From NCBI RefSeq assembly GCF_016522065.1, contig NZ_JAEHFV010000001.1:620001-684000 (forward strand): a stretch of DNA of 64,000 nt, written 5' to 3'. Positions 18,201 through 28,553 of this stretch are shown piece by piece (positions within the stretch are counted from its first letter, which is position 1; every line of letters starts with the position of its first letter). This DNA comes from Flavobacterium agrisoli (GTDB lineage: Bacteria > Bacteroidota > Bacteroidia > Flavobacteriales > Flavobacteriaceae). The notes below the pieces were generated by a model. It saw only the letters and a list, made by a program, of their open reading frames with translations, searched no databases and was not told the origin of the DNA. The position numbers and the translations under genes are program-made.

Positions 18201-19514
18201 ATGAACTGCAACATCCAAATACGTCTTATTTTTTTTGTATTAATTGCTGTTATCAATACAAGCAAGGCACAAGAAGTTTTAACCATAGAATCGGCAATTA
18301 AAATAGCTTTAGATAATAATTTTGATATCCAAATTGCTTCAAATAATTTAAAAATAGCAAAGAACAACAATACTATTGGAAACGCCGGTATGTTGCCACA
18401 AGCTGCTGCCTCGGTTTTGGATAATAACAGTGTTCAAAATACGTCACAAACCCGAACGGATGGGACTAGCGTTTCTTTAGACAACGCCAAAAACAATAGT
18501 TTAAATTACGGTGTAAGTTTGGATTGGACCGTTTTTGATGGTTTAAAAATGTTTGCCAAAGCCGATCAATTAAAAGAATTATCAAAATTAGGCGAAGCCC
18601 AATTAAAGCGCACTGTGTTACAAAAAATCGGAGAAGTAAACCTCAATTATTATGATTTGGTGCAGCAACAGCAACAACTCGCTGCACTTGATTCGAGTAT
18701 CGCACTTTCGAAAGAACGTTTGGAGTTAGCTCAAAATCGTTTCGGAATTGGAAAAGCTTCCAAATTAGAAGTTTTAAATGCACAAGTAGACCTCAATACC
18801 GATCAAGTGGCATTACTTCGACAAAAAGAAACCTATCAAAACACGAAATTTTTATTAAATCAAATATTGGCTAGACCTACTAAAACTGAATTTGTAGTGG
18901 TAGATGAAGTTAACGTAGACAACCAATTATTATATGATAATTTATTAGAATTAGCTCAAAAACAAAATCCGCAACTGCAAGCACAAATCATCTCCAATCG
19001 TATAGCCGAATTGCAACTCAAACAAGTCAAAGCCGATCGATATCCTTTAGTAACCTTAAATTCGGGTTATAATTTTGCCGACAGTCAATCGAGTTTGGGT
19101 TTTGCCAGACAATCCAATTCAAAAGGATTTAACTACGGATTTACCGCTAGCATGAATATTTTTGATGGGTTCAATCAAAATCGAAATGAAAAAAATGCCC
19201 TGTTGGATGTTAACAACTCCAAATTAGCTGTTGCACAACAAAATCAGGCGTTAACAACACAATTGGCTACGGCTTATCAAACCTATCTCACCAACCTTGA
19301 TTTGATTGGTTTAGAAGACAATAATCAAACTATTGCCAAACAAAACCTTCAAATTACGGTAGATAAATTCAAAATAGGGACCATAACCACTTTAGAATTC
19401 AGAACCGCTCAGCTCAATTACATCAATGCCAAATTGCGCTACAACAATGCCCAATTTCAAGCTAAATTATCCGAAATTGCTTTAAAAGAATTAGCCGGAA
19501 CTATTGGTTTTTAA
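18201..19514 (+). CDS. TolC family outer-membrane efflux protein
   Basis: A 437-residue outer-membrane channel of the RND operon. The ATG at 18201, four bases after the permease stop, gives a proper signal peptide (hydrophobic IRLIFFVLIAVI, cleavage after SKAQ). Upstream in-frame starts at 18153 and 18171 would put charged residues before it and overlap the permease. Two OEP repeats are visible, each with long helices and a beta insertion: SLDWTVFDGLKMF and its counterpart TASMNIFDGFNQN, with KASKLEVLNAQVDL and ITTLEFRTAQLNY on the helical parts. It completes the tripartite pump. Confidence 0.94.
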   Translation: MNCNIQIRLIFFVLIAVINTSKAQEVLTIESAIKIALDNNFDIQIASNNLKIAKNNNTIGNAGMLPQAAASVLDNNSVQNTSQTRTDGTSVSLDNAKNNSLNYGVSLDWTVFDGLKMFAKADQLKELSKLGEAQLKRTVLQKIGEVNLNYYDLVQQQQQLAALDSSIALSKERLELAQNRFGIGKASKLEVLNAQVDLNTDQVALLRQKETYQNTKFLLNQILARPTKTEFVVVDEVNVDNQLLYDNLLELAQKQNPQLQAQIISNRIAELQLKQVKADRYPLVTLNSGYNFADSQSSLGFARQSNSKGFNYGFTASMNIFDGFNQNRNEKNALLDVNNSKLAVAQQNQALTTQLATAYQTYLTNLDLIGLEDNNQTIAKQNLQITVDKFKIGTITTLEFRTAQLNYINAKLRYNNAQFQAKLSEIALKELAGTIGF

Positions 19515-19542
19515 GCTAAATTTGTAGGTAAAGATTTAAAAT

Positions 19543-20406
19543 ATGATTTCGTACAACACCAAAGAGTGGTTTACCTTTATTTTTCGTTTTCACCGCTCGG
19601 ATACCGTTAGAAAATTATTTCCCATCATGATTGCTATTGCATTCTATTCGTATGCTGTGGGATATGCCGAGGTAGAATACTTTAAATTAAGCGAAAATAA
19701 TCAGATAAAAAACATCACCATTATGCACAGCATGTTGGGTTTTGTACTTTCGCTATTGTTGGTTTTTAGAACCAACACAGCTTATGATCGCTGGTGGGAA
19801 GGACGAAAATTATGGGGCGGTTTAGTAAACAACAGTCGCAATTTAGCCTTAAAACTTTCGGTAATGCTAAAAGACGAACATGATAAAGTTTTTTTCAGAA
19901 AAACAATTCCTTCATATGCTTCGGTTTTAAGCAAACATTTACGCAATGAAGATACCGGAAAACAACTTTTTGATGATGTAGATCTTCAAATTGATCATTA
20001 TAAACACCGCCCAAATCAGGTCATGAAAATGATGTATAGCAAAATTAATGATTTGTATACAAGTCAAAAAATCACCGGCGACCAACTCATTGTTTTAAAC
20101 AGCGAATTACAATCTTTCACCGATATTTGTGGAGCTTGCGAGCGTATAAAAAACACCCCTATTCCCTATTCTTACAGTGCTTTCATCAAAAAATTTATCT
20201 TTTTTTACACGATGACGTTGCCTTTTGGCTTTTCGCTGAGTTTGGGCTATTATGTTATTCCAGTTGTGGTATTTTGTTTTTATGCTTTCGCTAGTTTAGA
20301 ATTGATTGCCGAGGAAATCGAAGACCCATTTGGAATGGATGAAAATGATTTACCGACTCCTAAAATGGCCGAAAATATCAAAAAACACATCGAAGAAATC
20401 CTGTAA
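19543..20406 (+). CDS. Bestrophin-family anion channel
   Basis: A 287-residue membrane protein of the bacterial bestrophin-like family, with about four hydrophobic segments (near 25-45, 65-85, 205-225 and 230-250). The motif RTNTAYDRWWEGRKLWG is the family signature. Bacterial bestrophins form pentameric ion channels; anion versus cation selectivity is not obvious from sequence. The gene starts 28 bases after TolC on the same strand and may be read through from the efflux operon, though no functional link is known. Confidence 0.9.
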   Translation: MISYNTKEWFTFIFRFHRSDTVRKLFPIMIAIAFYSYAVGYAEVEYFKLSENNQIKNITIMHSMLGFVLSLLLVFRTNTAYDRWWEGRKLWGGLVNNSRNLALKLSVMLKDEHDKVFFRKTIPSYASVLSKHLRNEDTGKQLFDDVDLQIDHYKHRPNQVMKMMYSKINDLYTSQKITGDQLIVLNSELQSFTDICGACERIKNTPIPYSYSAFIKKFIFFYTMTLPFGFSLSLGYYVIPVVVFCFYAFASLELIAEEIEDPFGMDENDLPTPKMAENIKKHIEEIL

Positions 20407-20640
20407 GTAAATTACTAGGCATACCTACTAAAGTTATATTTTTCAATAAGATCACATTTATTAAACACCTAAATTGTTAAGGCAACCTTAACACAATGTA
20501 AACAACTGTATTTCAACTATTTAAACTTACAATTAAACGTTTTTTTTATTTTATTCGATTAATAATAATCACATTTGAACTGAAAATCAATCTATTACTT
20601 GAAACTTTTTAAATGTTTTAAAAAATTAACAAATGGTAAA

Positions 20641-21207
20641 ATGAAAAAATGGGCTTTTATTTTAGGAATGTTATGTTTCATCAGTTGTTCTAATGATGAT
20701 GATAACACGTCAACACCAACTAGTCAAAATCCTACTAGTTATGGTTATACCGCTACTACCCCGGAAATTAGTCAAAAAATAGTTACTTCAAATAATACCG
20801 TAGTCGGAAACATGCAAGTCATAAATACCGAAGGAAACCTCTACATTACGTATAAAGTAGATTCAAAATGGACTTTAAAAAACATTTCTTTATTTGTAGG
20901 AAAAGAAACCAGTATTCCTATAAAAAAAGAAGCACTTTCAGCAGCTGAATTTCCGCATCAAGCCAATTTTAAAAACACACAAACTACGTATAAATTTACA
21001 GTTCCACTTTTTAAAATTTCAAAAGAAGCTTTTGAGTGCATCTGTATTTGTTCTAAAGTGATGGTACAAAATACCGAAGATACTACCAATTTAGAAGAAG
21101 AAGAATGTTGGTCGGGCGACATTTCCTATTCAAAAGACAATTGGGGTACTTATTTTCATTATTGTCCGCCTCAACAACAAAACGAATCGGAATTAAAAGA
21201 ATTTTAA
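20641..21207 (+). CDS. Lipoprotein with acidic surface-export-like tag
   Basis: A 188-residue putative lipoprotein of no recognised family. The ATG at 20641 gives a short signal peptide ending FISC, followed at once by SNDDDN. In Bacteroidota a Ser/Lys plus acidic run directly after the lipid-bearing cysteine acts as a surface-export tag, so it may face the outside. The frame extends to a TTG at 20599, but that would spoil the signal peptide. The C-terminal third is cysteine-rich (ECICICSK, ECWSG, HYCPP), perhaps disulfide-bonded. The gene is alone and ends in its own terminator. Confidence 0.72.
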   Translation: MKKWAFILGMLCFISCSNDDDNTSTPTSQNPTSYGYTATTPEISQKIVTSNNTVVGNMQVINTEGNLYITYKVDSKWTLKNISLFVGKETSIPIKKEALSAAEFPHQANFKNTQTTYKFTVPLFKISKEAFECICICSKVMVQNTEDTTNLEEEECWSGDISYSKDNWGTYFHYCPPQQQNESELKEF

Positions 21208-21226
21208 ATAGTAAACAACCAATAAA

Positions 21227-21262
21227 AATAGAGGCTTTAGCAATAAGGCCTCTATTCTTTTT
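21227..21262 (+). terminator. Rho-independent terminator
   Basis: Stem AATAGAGGC / GCCTCTATT with a short loop, followed by a T-rich run, 20 bases after the lipoprotein stop. Confidence 0.75.
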
Positions 21263-21388
21263 CTAAAACAAATCAAAATCAACGGTTTTCAAAACACTAC
21301 AAAAGACCGCACAAAAACAAAAAATTGTTTCCTACTCACGTAAGCAATCCTTATATTTACACACTAAAAAAAGAATAATTACGTTACC

Positions 21389-23809
21389 ATGAAAATATCT
21401 TACAACTGGTTAAAACAATTCATTAAAATAGACAATCCTTCAGAAGATACAGCAGCTTTATTAACCGATTTAGGTCTTGAAGTAGAAGTAGTTGAAAAAT
21501 ACCAATCTGTAAAAGGTGGTTTAGAAGGTGTCGTAGTAGGTCATGTTTTGACTTGTGAGAAACATCCAGATGCCGATCGATTGAATATTACAACGGTAGA
21601 TATTGGAGAAGAAAAACCACTACAAATTGTTTGTGGAGCTGCCAATGTTGCCGCCGGACAAAAAGTTCCAGTTGCTACTATTGGAACAATTTTATATGAT
21701 AAAGACGGTAATGAATTTACCATAAAAAAAGGTAAAATTCGCGGACAAGAATCTTTCGGAATGATTTGTGCCGAAGATGAATTAGGACTTGGAACCAGTC
21801 ATGACGGTATTATGGTTTTGGATGCAAAACTAAAACCAGGTACTCCCGCCGCTACTATTTTTAATATTGTTAATGACGAAGTTTTTGAAATTGGCCTTAC
21901 GCCTAACCGCGCCGATGCTATGAGCCACTACGGAACAGCACGCGATTTAAGAGCAGGTATGTTACAAAAGGGAGTTCATGTAGAATTAATTACGCCTTCG
22001 GTTAGTAATTTTAGAGTCGATATGCGTACCCTTAAAATTGATGTTGCCGTTGAAGAGCCTACTTTGGCACCACGATATTGCGGAGTAACGATTTCAGGTC
22101 TGAGTATTCAAGATTCGCCTGAATGGTTACAAAACCGTTTAAAAGCCATCGGAATAACTCCCAAAAACAATATCGTTGATGTAACGAATTATGTTTTACA
22201 CGAATTAGGGCAACCACTTCATGCTTTTGATGCGACAAAAATTAACGGAAAAGTTATTGTAAAAAAAGTACCTGCCGGAACCAAATTTGTCACTCTAGAT
22301 GATGTAGAGAGAACTTTACACGAAGAAGATTTGATGATTTGCGATGAAAAAGGACCTCTTTGTATTGCCGGTGTTTTTGGTGGAAAAAAATCGGGCGTTA
22401 CCGAAAGTACGACTTCTATATTTTTAGAAAGTGCTTATTTTAACCCCGTAAGCATTCGAAAAACAGCAAAAAGACATCAACTAAATACCGATGCTTCTTT
22501 CCGTTTTGAAAGAGGAATTGATCCTACCATTACCGAATATGCTTTAAAACGTGCGGCTTTATTAATTAAAGAAGTGGCTGGCGGCGAAATTACTTCGGAT
22601 ATTATTGAAGTTTACCCGAAAAAAGTAGAAGATTTCTCGGTGTTTTTGAATTTTAAAAATGTATACAAAATCATTGGCCAAGAAATTCCAAAAGACACTA
22701 TCAAAAAAATATTGGTTTCGTTAGACATCAAAGTAAATAGCGTTTCGGAAGCTGGTTTGGGCTTAACAATTCCTGCTTTTAGAGTAGATGTTCAAAGAGA
22801 AATTGATGTTATTGAAGAAATTTTGCGTGTTTACGGATACAATAATGTTAATTTTTCGAACAAACTAAACGCTACAGTTACCAACTCGCCTAGAACTGAG
22901 GATTACAAAGTTCAAAATATCATTGCGAGTCAGTTAAATTCGCAAGGTTTTCATGAAATGATGAACAACTCGCTCACTACGGCTAATTATGCTAAATTGT
23001 CGACTTTGTTAAAAGAAGAACACAATGTAAACATGTTAAATCCGTTAAGTGCAGATTTGGCAACTATGCGTCAATCGCTTTTATTTTCTGGATTAGAAGC
23101 TATTTCATACAACATCAACCGTAAGAATTCCGATTTGAAATTATTTGAATTCGGAAAAACGTATCACAAATTCTTGAATGGTTTTGAAGAGCACAAACGC
23201 ATGAGTCTTTTTATTACGGGAGATCGCAACAAAGAAACCTGGACGTCGGGCTCTAAACCAACAGATTTTTTCTTATTGAAAGGATATGTAACAGCCATTT
23301 TAAATCGTTTGGGAATTCAAAAATTAACAAACAACCCAACCGATTTAGATGTTTATTCGGAAGGAACTGCTATTCATTATGGTCATGAAACCTTAGTGAA
23401 TATGGGTGTGATTAAAAAATCCATTCTGAAATCGTTTGGCATCAAACAAGAAGTATATTATGCCGATTTTAATTGGGATTTAATTTTAAAAATCATCACC
23501 GGAAAAATCAAATACAGCGACATTCCGAAATACCCTGAAGTTCGACGTGATTTAGCCTTGTTACTTGATCAAAATATTTCGTATGATACTATTTTTGCCT
23601 TGGCCAAACAAACCGAAAAATCACTTTTAAAAGATGTCAATTTGTTTGATGTGTACGAAGGAAAAAATTTACCAGAAGGGAAAAAATCATACGCGTTGAG
23701 TTTTACCATTCAGGACAACGCCAAAACTTTAACCGATGTTCAAATTGATAAAATTATGAACAAATTGCAAAAAAGTTTTGAAACCGAACTTGGGGCAACA
23801 TTACGATAA
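21389..23809 (+). CDS. pheT: Phenylalanyl-tRNA synthetase beta subunit
   Basis: An 806-residue protein of standard length. With PheS it charges tRNA-Phe. The start MKISYNWLKQFI is canonical. Next come a tRNA-binding OB fold (HVLTCEKHPDADRLNI), the B3/B4 editing region (GLTPNRADAMSHYG), the B5 domain, a catalytic-like core (RRDLALLLD) and a C-terminal ferredoxin-fold anticodon-binding domain (SYALSFTIQD). pheS is not in the window, a common separation in this phylum. Confidence 0.97.
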   Translation: MKISYNWLKQFIKIDNPSEDTAALLTDLGLEVEVVEKYQSVKGGLEGVVVGHVLTCEKHPDADRLNITTVDIGEEKPLQIVCGAANVAAGQKVPVATIGTILYDKDGNEFTIKKGKIRGQESFGMICAEDELGLGTSHDGIMVLDAKLKPGTPAATIFNIVNDEVFEIGLTPNRADAMSHYGTARDLRAGMLQKGVHVELITPSVSNFRVDMRTLKIDVAVEEPTLAPRYCGVTISGLSIQDSPEWLQNRLKAIGITPKNNIVDVTNYVLHELGQPLHAFDATKINGKVIVKKVPAGTKFVTLDDVERTLHEEDLMICDEKGPLCIAGVFGGKKSGVTESTTSIFLESAYFNPVSIRKTAKRHQLNTDASFRFERGIDPTITEYALKRAALLIKEVAGGEITSDIIEVYPKKVEDFSVFLNFKNVYKIIGQEIPKDTIKKILVSLDIKVNSVSEAGLGLTIPAFRVDVQREIDVIEEILRVYGYNNVNFSNKLNATVTNSPRTEDYKVQNIIASQLNSQGFHEMMNNSLTTANYAKLSTLLKEEHNVNMLNPLSADLATMRQSLLFSGLEAISYNINRKNSDLKLFEFGKTYHKFLNGFEEHKRMSLFITGDRNKETWTSGSKPTDFFLLKGYVTAILNRLGIQKLTNNPTDLDVYSEGTAIHYGHETLVNMGVIKKSILKSFGIKQEVYYADFNWDLILKIITGKIKYSDIPKYPEVRRDLALLLDQNISYDTIFALAKQTEKSLLKDVNLFDVYEGKNLPEGKKSYALSFTIQDNAKTLTDVQIDKIMNKLQKSFETELGATLR

Positions 23810-23856
23810 AACCTAAATTCGATTTTAAGCAATTTTCATAAATTGGATTAAAATAA

Positions 23857-23890
23857 AAAGGCTGTTTCTAAAACGAAACAGCCTTTAATT
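23857..23890. terminator. Bidirectional terminator
   Basis: A 12-bp stem AAAGGCTGTTTC / GAAACAGCCTTT around six bases, lying between convergent pheT and valS, with T-rich sequence after it on both strands. Confidence 0.85.
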
Positions 23891-23906
23891 TTACCTTTAA
23901 ATTCGG

Positions 23907-26543
23907 TTATTTTAATCCAGCCAAACTTTGCTCAATTGTTTCAATCTTTGCTAAAGCGTCGGCTTCTTTTTTGCGTTCCATAGCAATCACTTTTTCGGGT
24001 GCACCACTCACAAATTTTTCATTTGCTAATTTAGATTGTACCGATTTTAAAAATCCTTGTACGTATCTTAATTCTTCCTCTAACTTTGTTATTTCGGCCG
24101 CAATATCAATATTTCCGCCTGAAATTGGAATAAAATATTCATTCGATTTTACTCGGAAAGACAAGGCATTATCTACTTTATCTGATACATATTCAAAATT
24201 AGAAAGATTACCTAATTTAGAAACCACACTATCAAAATACGTAGCCGTATTTTCGTGGTTGATGGCTTTTAATTCGATGGTATCTTTAAACGGAATATTT
24301 TTGTCTTTACGAATAGTTCTGATTCCAGAAATTACCTCGATGGTATTTTCAAAATCTGAAATTAATTTGGCATCAAAAGATTTTATTTCTGGCCATGTCG
24401 AAACGATTAAGGCTTCTTCCGGAGTTCGTTCGGCAATGTGTTGCCAAATTTCTTCAGTCAAAAATGGCATAAACGGATGCAACAATTTCAAGTTATTTTC
24501 CAGCATTTCAATTGCTTTATCAAAAGTAACTTTATCTATTGGTTGTTGGTAGGCGGGTTTAATCATCTCTAAAAACCACGAACAAAAATCATCCCAAACC
24601 AATTTATAAATAGCCATTAAAGCATCCGAAATTCGGTATTTTTCGAAATTATCTTCAATTTCAGTTAATGTTTGTTGCAATTTAGCTTCGTACCATTCAA
24701 CAGCTACTTTAGAAGATTCTGGTTGCGGAATTGCTGCTGAAACTTCCCAACCTTTAATCAATTTAAAAGCATTCCATATTTTGTTTGAAAAACCTTTTCC
24801 TTGGTTGCATAATTCTTCATCGAATAAAATATCGTTTCCTGCCGAAGCGCTTAATAACAATCCAACTCGAACACCATCAGCACCAAATTTTTCAATTAAG
24901 TCCAAAGGATCTGGCGAATTCCCTAGTGATTTCGACATTTTACGACGTTGACTATCGCGAACTAAACCGGTTAAATACACATTGGTAAACGGTTTCTTAT
25001 CGGTATATTCATAACCTGCAATAATCATTCGGGCAACCCAGAAAAATAAAATATCTGGCCCTGTAACCAAATCATTGGTTGGGTAATAATATTTAAAATC
25101 TTCGTTTTCCGGATTCATGATTCCACCAAAAACCGACATTGGCCACAACCAAGAGGAAAACCAAGTATCAAGCGCATCAGCATCTTGTTTTAAGCTATCG
25201 GTTGTTAGTTGTGGGTTATTGGTTTTTTCTTTGGCTAAAACTAGCGCCTCTTCAATGCTTTCAGCAACTACGAAATCTTCTTTTCCATCTCCATAATAAT
25301 AAGCCGGAATTTGTTGTCCCCACCATAATTGACGGGAAATATTCCAATCGCGAATATTATTTAACCAATGAGCATACGTATTATCAAAACGTTTTGGGTG
25401 TAGTTTGATTTCGCCATCTTCTAAAACCGCTTTGATAGCTGGTTTTACCAAATCTTCCATTTTCAAAAACCATTGATCTGATAATCTTGGTTCGATAACG
25501 GCTTTGGTTCTTTCTGAAGTTCCCACTTTATTCAAATGGATTTCCGTTTTAGTTAAAGCGCCCGTTTCTTCTAATTCTTTAGCAATTTCAGCACGAACTA
25601 CAAAACGATCTTTTCCTTGATAATGCAATCCGAAACTATTTAGCGAAGCATCTTCATTGAAAATATCGATAATTTCCAAATTGTGCTTTTCACCTAATGT
25701 TTTATCGTTTACATCGTGAGCAGGCGTTACTTTTAAACAACCTGTTCCAAATTCAACATCCACATATTCATCTTCAATAATCGGAATTAGACGACCGCAA
25801 ATAGGCACAATCGCTTTCTTTCCTTTTAAATGTGCAAAACGTTCATCGTTTGGATTGATACAAATGGCAGTATCTCCAAAAATAGTTTCGGGACGTGTTG
25901 TAGCCACTGTCAGAAAATCTTCTGAACCTTCAATTTTATATTTTAAGAAAAATAATTTTCCGTTTTGTTCTTCGTAAATTACTTCCTCGTCAGACAAAGT
26001 AGTTTTGGCTTCAGGATCCCAATTCACCATTCGGTAACCACGGTAAATCAAGCCTTTGTTATACAAATCGACAAACGATTTAATTACAGAAGCCGACATA
26101 TCAGGATCCATCGTAAATTTGGTTCTTTCCCAATCGCACGAAGCTCCTAATTTTTTAAGTTGCTCTAAGATAACACCACCGTATTTATTGGTCCAATCCC
26201 ATGCATGCGACAAGAATTCTTCTCTAGTTAAATCGTTTTTATTGATTCCCTCCGACTTTAATTTGGCCACCACTTTTGCTTCGGTCGCAATAGAGGCATG
26301 ATCCGTTCCGGGAACCCAGCAAGCATTAAACCCTCTTAAGCGGGCACGACGAATTAAAACATCCTGAATTGTATTGTTTAACATGTGCCCCATGTGCAAC
26401 ACCCCCGTTACGTTAGGTGGTGGAATAACAATGGTATACGGTGTTCTGTGATCGGGTTTAGAATGAAAGTAATTGTTTTTCATCCAGTAATCGTACCACT
26501 TTTGCTCAATGGTTTTAGCGTCGAATTGTGCGGGAATACTCAT
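23907..26543 (-). CDS. valS: Valyl-tRNA synthetase
   Basis: An 878-residue class I synthetase that charges tRNA-Val. The HIGH motif appears in [15 protein letters not shown] and KMSKS in [17 protein letters not shown]1 editing domain lies between them ([20 protein letters not shown]). The anticodon-binding domain and C-terminal coiled-coil arm (residues about 815-875) are complete. The ATG at 26543 gives [20 protein letters not shown], which fits the family N-terminus. Confidence 0.97.
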   Translation of the reverse strand: MSIPAQFDAKTIEQKWYDYWMKNNYFHSKPDHRTPYTIVIPPPNVTGVLHMGHMLNNTIQDVLIRRARLRGFNACWVPGTDHASIATEAKVVAKLKSEGINKNDLTREEFLSHAWDWTNKYGGVILEQLKKLGASCDWERTKFTMDPDMSASVIKSFVDLYNKGLIYRGYRMVNWDPEAKTTLSDEEVIYEEQNGKLFFLKYKIEGSEDFLTVATTRPETIFGDTAICINPNDERFAHLKGKKAIVPICGRLIPIIEDEYVDVEFGTGCLKVTPAHDVNDKTLGEKHNLEIIDIFNEDASLNSFGLHYQGKDRFVVRAEIAKELEETGALTKTEIHLNKVGTSERTKAVIEPRLSDQWFLKMEDLVKPAIKAVLEDGEIKLHPKRFDNTYAHWLNNIRDWNISRQLWWGQQIPAYYYGDGKEDFVVAESIEEALVLAKEKTNNPQLTTDSLKQDADALDTWFSSWLWPMSVFGGIMNPENEDFKYYYPTNDLVTGPDILFFWVARMIIAGYEYTDKKPFTNVYLTGLVRDSQRRKMSKSLGNSPDPLDLIEKFGADGVRVGLLLSASAGNDILFDEELCNQGKGFSNKIWNAFKLIKGWEVSAAIPQPESSKVAVEWYEAKLQQTLTEIEDNFEKYRISDALMAIYKLVWDDFCSWFLEMIKPAYQQPIDKVTFDKAIEMLENNLKLLHPFMPFLTEEIWQHIAERTPEEALIVSTWPEIKSFDAKLISDFENTIEVISGIRTIRKDKNIPFKDTIELKAINHENTATYFDSVVSKLGNLSNFEYVSDKVDNALSFRVKSNEYFIPISGGNIDIAAEITKLEEELRYVQGFLKSVQSKLANEKFVSGAPEKVIAMERKKEADALAKIETIEQSLAGLK

Positions 26544-26606
26544 AAAAAGTAACTATTTAGTACCAATTAAAATTTTGGTTTGAAATTTGTAAATGTATCT
26601 CGAGGG

Positions 26607-26614
26607 CAAAAGTA
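26607..26614 (-). promoter_or_regulatory. -7 promoter element of valS
   Basis: On the minus strand this reads TACTTTTG, matching TAnnTTTG, with TTTT 19 bases upstream. It would give a leader of about 60 bases before the ATG at 26543. Confidence 0.45.
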
Positions 26615-26707
26615 AATAATAAAGTACACTATAAAAAGGGAAATAATAATTTGTCTATTAATTAAAAGAGCCTATATTTACTTTCTAACCTACAAAACTA
26701 CCCCTTT

Positions 26708-27091
26708 ATGAAAAATTTCTTATTTTGTTTCACACTTTTGCTTGGTTTTATTGCAACCGCTCAAAAAGGAGCTAAAATTCATTTTGCTCATTCTGAGAAT
26801 ACAATTGATTATGGAACAATAAAAAAAGGAAGTGATAATGGTGTTCGAGAAGTAAACTTTACCAATAAAGGCGATGAAGCTCTTGAAATAATTTCGGTAC
26901 AATCTACATCTGGAATTACCATTATGTCGAAACCAATTTCGGCAATTGGTCCGGGAAAATCGGATAAAATAGTGCTTAAATACAATATGGCTCTCGGGCC
27001 AATTCGAAAAACCATTACAATTGAAACCAATGCTGTAAATTATCCAGAAGGTCGCGTGGCAATAAAACTTAAAGGTGATGTCGAAAATTAA
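26708..27091 (+). CDS. Secreted DUF1573 protein
   Basis: A 127-residue protein. A signal peptide (FLFCFTLLLGFIATAQ) precedes a single DUF1573 domain, an Ig-like beta sandwich, recognised from DYGTIKKGSDNGVREVNFTNKGDEALEI and GPGKSDKIVLKY (read as two separate strands). Such proteins are common in Bacteroidota envelopes; function unknown. The gene converges on the retropepsin-PDZ gene, with only 16 bases between the stops and no clear hairpin. Confidence 0.85.
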   Translation: MKNFLFCFTLLLGFIATAQKGAKIHFAHSENTIDYGTIKKGSDNGVREVNFTNKGDEALEIISVQSTSGITIMSKPISAIGPGKSDKIVLKYNMALGPIRKTITIETNAVNYPEGRVAIKLKGDVEN

Positions 27092-27107
27092 ACATCAAAC
27101 TTCTCAT

Positions 27108-28433
27108 TTACAATTCATTAATCAATTCGAACTTAAATTTCAAGATTTTACCTTTTCGCTCCACTTCTATCGTGATAAATCGCTCGTCATCAGATTTTAA
27201 AAGCGTATTGATTTGTTGCAATGTAAAACGATGAATATTGGTTTTATTAATACTTAAAACCACATCTCCAACTTCTAAACCTGCTTTTTCGGCTGCAGAA
27301 TTTTTACGAATATTGGCAATTTCAAAAGCAGGTTTTAACTTGAATTCATAATTAAAACTTTTTGTTTTAGTAGTCGTTGTAGTTTCATCTGAAATAAAAT
27401 AATTATTTCGCACCGAATTCATACCTACCGTTTCTTGTACCCATTGCAAACCGTTATGCTGTATCACGACACCACTGTGATTGTATTGAAAAGGATTTTT
27501 AAAATTCGAATTTTTCTTTAAATACAAATGCTGATTTTGATAATCTATAATAACGGTAAAACGCATTAAAATTTCTCCACCAACAGAACCAACGCGATCT
27601 GGAACCATGGCTACATTTTTTATAGAAGCTTTTTCTGGAAAGGCAGCAATGGGTTTTTCAAACTCAAAACCTCCCAATGAAAAAGCATCGATTTTGGCTC
27701 TGTAACCCAAAACATCGCCGCTAAATCCTTTTCCTAAAAAATCTTCAAACTTTTTTTCCGGCAATTGCAAGGTATCGTTTTGAAACATCCAAATGGCATC
27801 ACTATTACCAATATCGACCAATAATTTAGCCTTTTTCGATTTGCCGTTTAACCCGATATCAGCCTCTAAATAAGGCTTAAATAATTCTATTTTCAACGGA
27901 ATTTTAGTAAACTTTTTTAGCTTAGAATTTTTAATTTTTTCAATACCATCATAAACAAATATTTTTTTTGCATGATAATCGATTTTAACCACCTTATTTT
28001 TGAAAAATTTATACCCTATTATACCGTTTACCGGAATGCCAATATGCGAAGACATATTAAACGATTGGTCTAAAATAATATACATAATATGATTGGTTGA
28101 TTGCAAACCATGCGTCTCTAAAATATTTTGAGTTGATTTGATTCCTTCAACCGAATTTTCGCTACCTAATCCTCGCAATTTTATTTTGACAGGATTAAAA
28201 ACATTCACTTCCTTTTTGTCTTCTAAACTAAACAAAACCGTTTCGGCAACACCCGAATCTAAAATAAAATTAAGCTCTACTCCGTTTACTTTTATAGGAA
28301 TAAAAACCAAATTATTAATTAATTTAAACGGAATCACAGCGCTACTCTTCTGCTTTTGAAGTACAAAATCATCTTGTCCCCAAACTTGGAGAATAGACAT
28401 ATACCAAAAAATAACAAAAAAGAAGGATTTCAT
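27108..28433 (-). CDS. Retropepsin-like aspartic protease with PDZ domain
   Basis: A 441-residue exported protein. A signal peptide (residues 1-19, ending VWGQ) is followed by two retropepsin-type halves. The first has the catalytic-type motif ILDSGVAETV (Asp59), the second LLVDIGNSDA (Asp207), so a single chain could supply both aspartates of the active site. The second motif is DIG rather than DTG/DSG. A C-terminal PDZ domain (about 370-435, AEKAGLEVGDVVLSINKTNI) probably binds peptide termini. A periplasmic proteolytic or sensory role is likely but the substrate is unknown. Confidence 0.82.
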   Translation of the reverse strand: MKSFFFVIFWYMSILQVWGQDDFVLQKQKSSAVIPFKLINNLVFIPIKVNGVELNFILDSGVAETVLFSLEDKKEVNVFNPVKIKLRGLGSENSVEGIKSTQNILETHGLQSTNHIMYIILDQSFNMSSHIGIPVNGIIGYKFFKNKVVKIDYHAKKIFVYDGIEKIKNSKLKKFTKIPLKIELFKPYLEADIGLNGKSKKAKLLVDIGNSDAIWMFQNDTLQLPEKKFEDFLGKGFSGDVLGYRAKIDAFSLGGFEFEKPIAAFPEKASIKNVAMVPDRVGSVGGEILMRFTVIIDYQNQHLYLKKNSNFKNPFQYNHSGVVIQHNGLQWVQETVGMNSVRNNYFISDETTTTTKTKSFNYEFKLKPAFEIANIRKNSAAEKAGLEVGDVVLSINKTNIHRFTLQQINTLLKSDDERFITIEVERKGKILKFKFELINEL

Positions 28434-28553
28434 TTTAGGAATTTCTCATAAAATTAGTAAAAATATTATGAATCGCTACAAAATAATATATATCCCTAAT
28501 TTTAGCGTTAATTTCAAAAAAAATACGCAAATTTGCACCTCAATAATTTTAAC

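Noticed and set aside
20599..20640. TTG start of the lipoprotein gene
   Set aside because: It would place 14 charged or polar residues before the signal peptide; the ATG at 20641 gives a proper lipoprotein signal.
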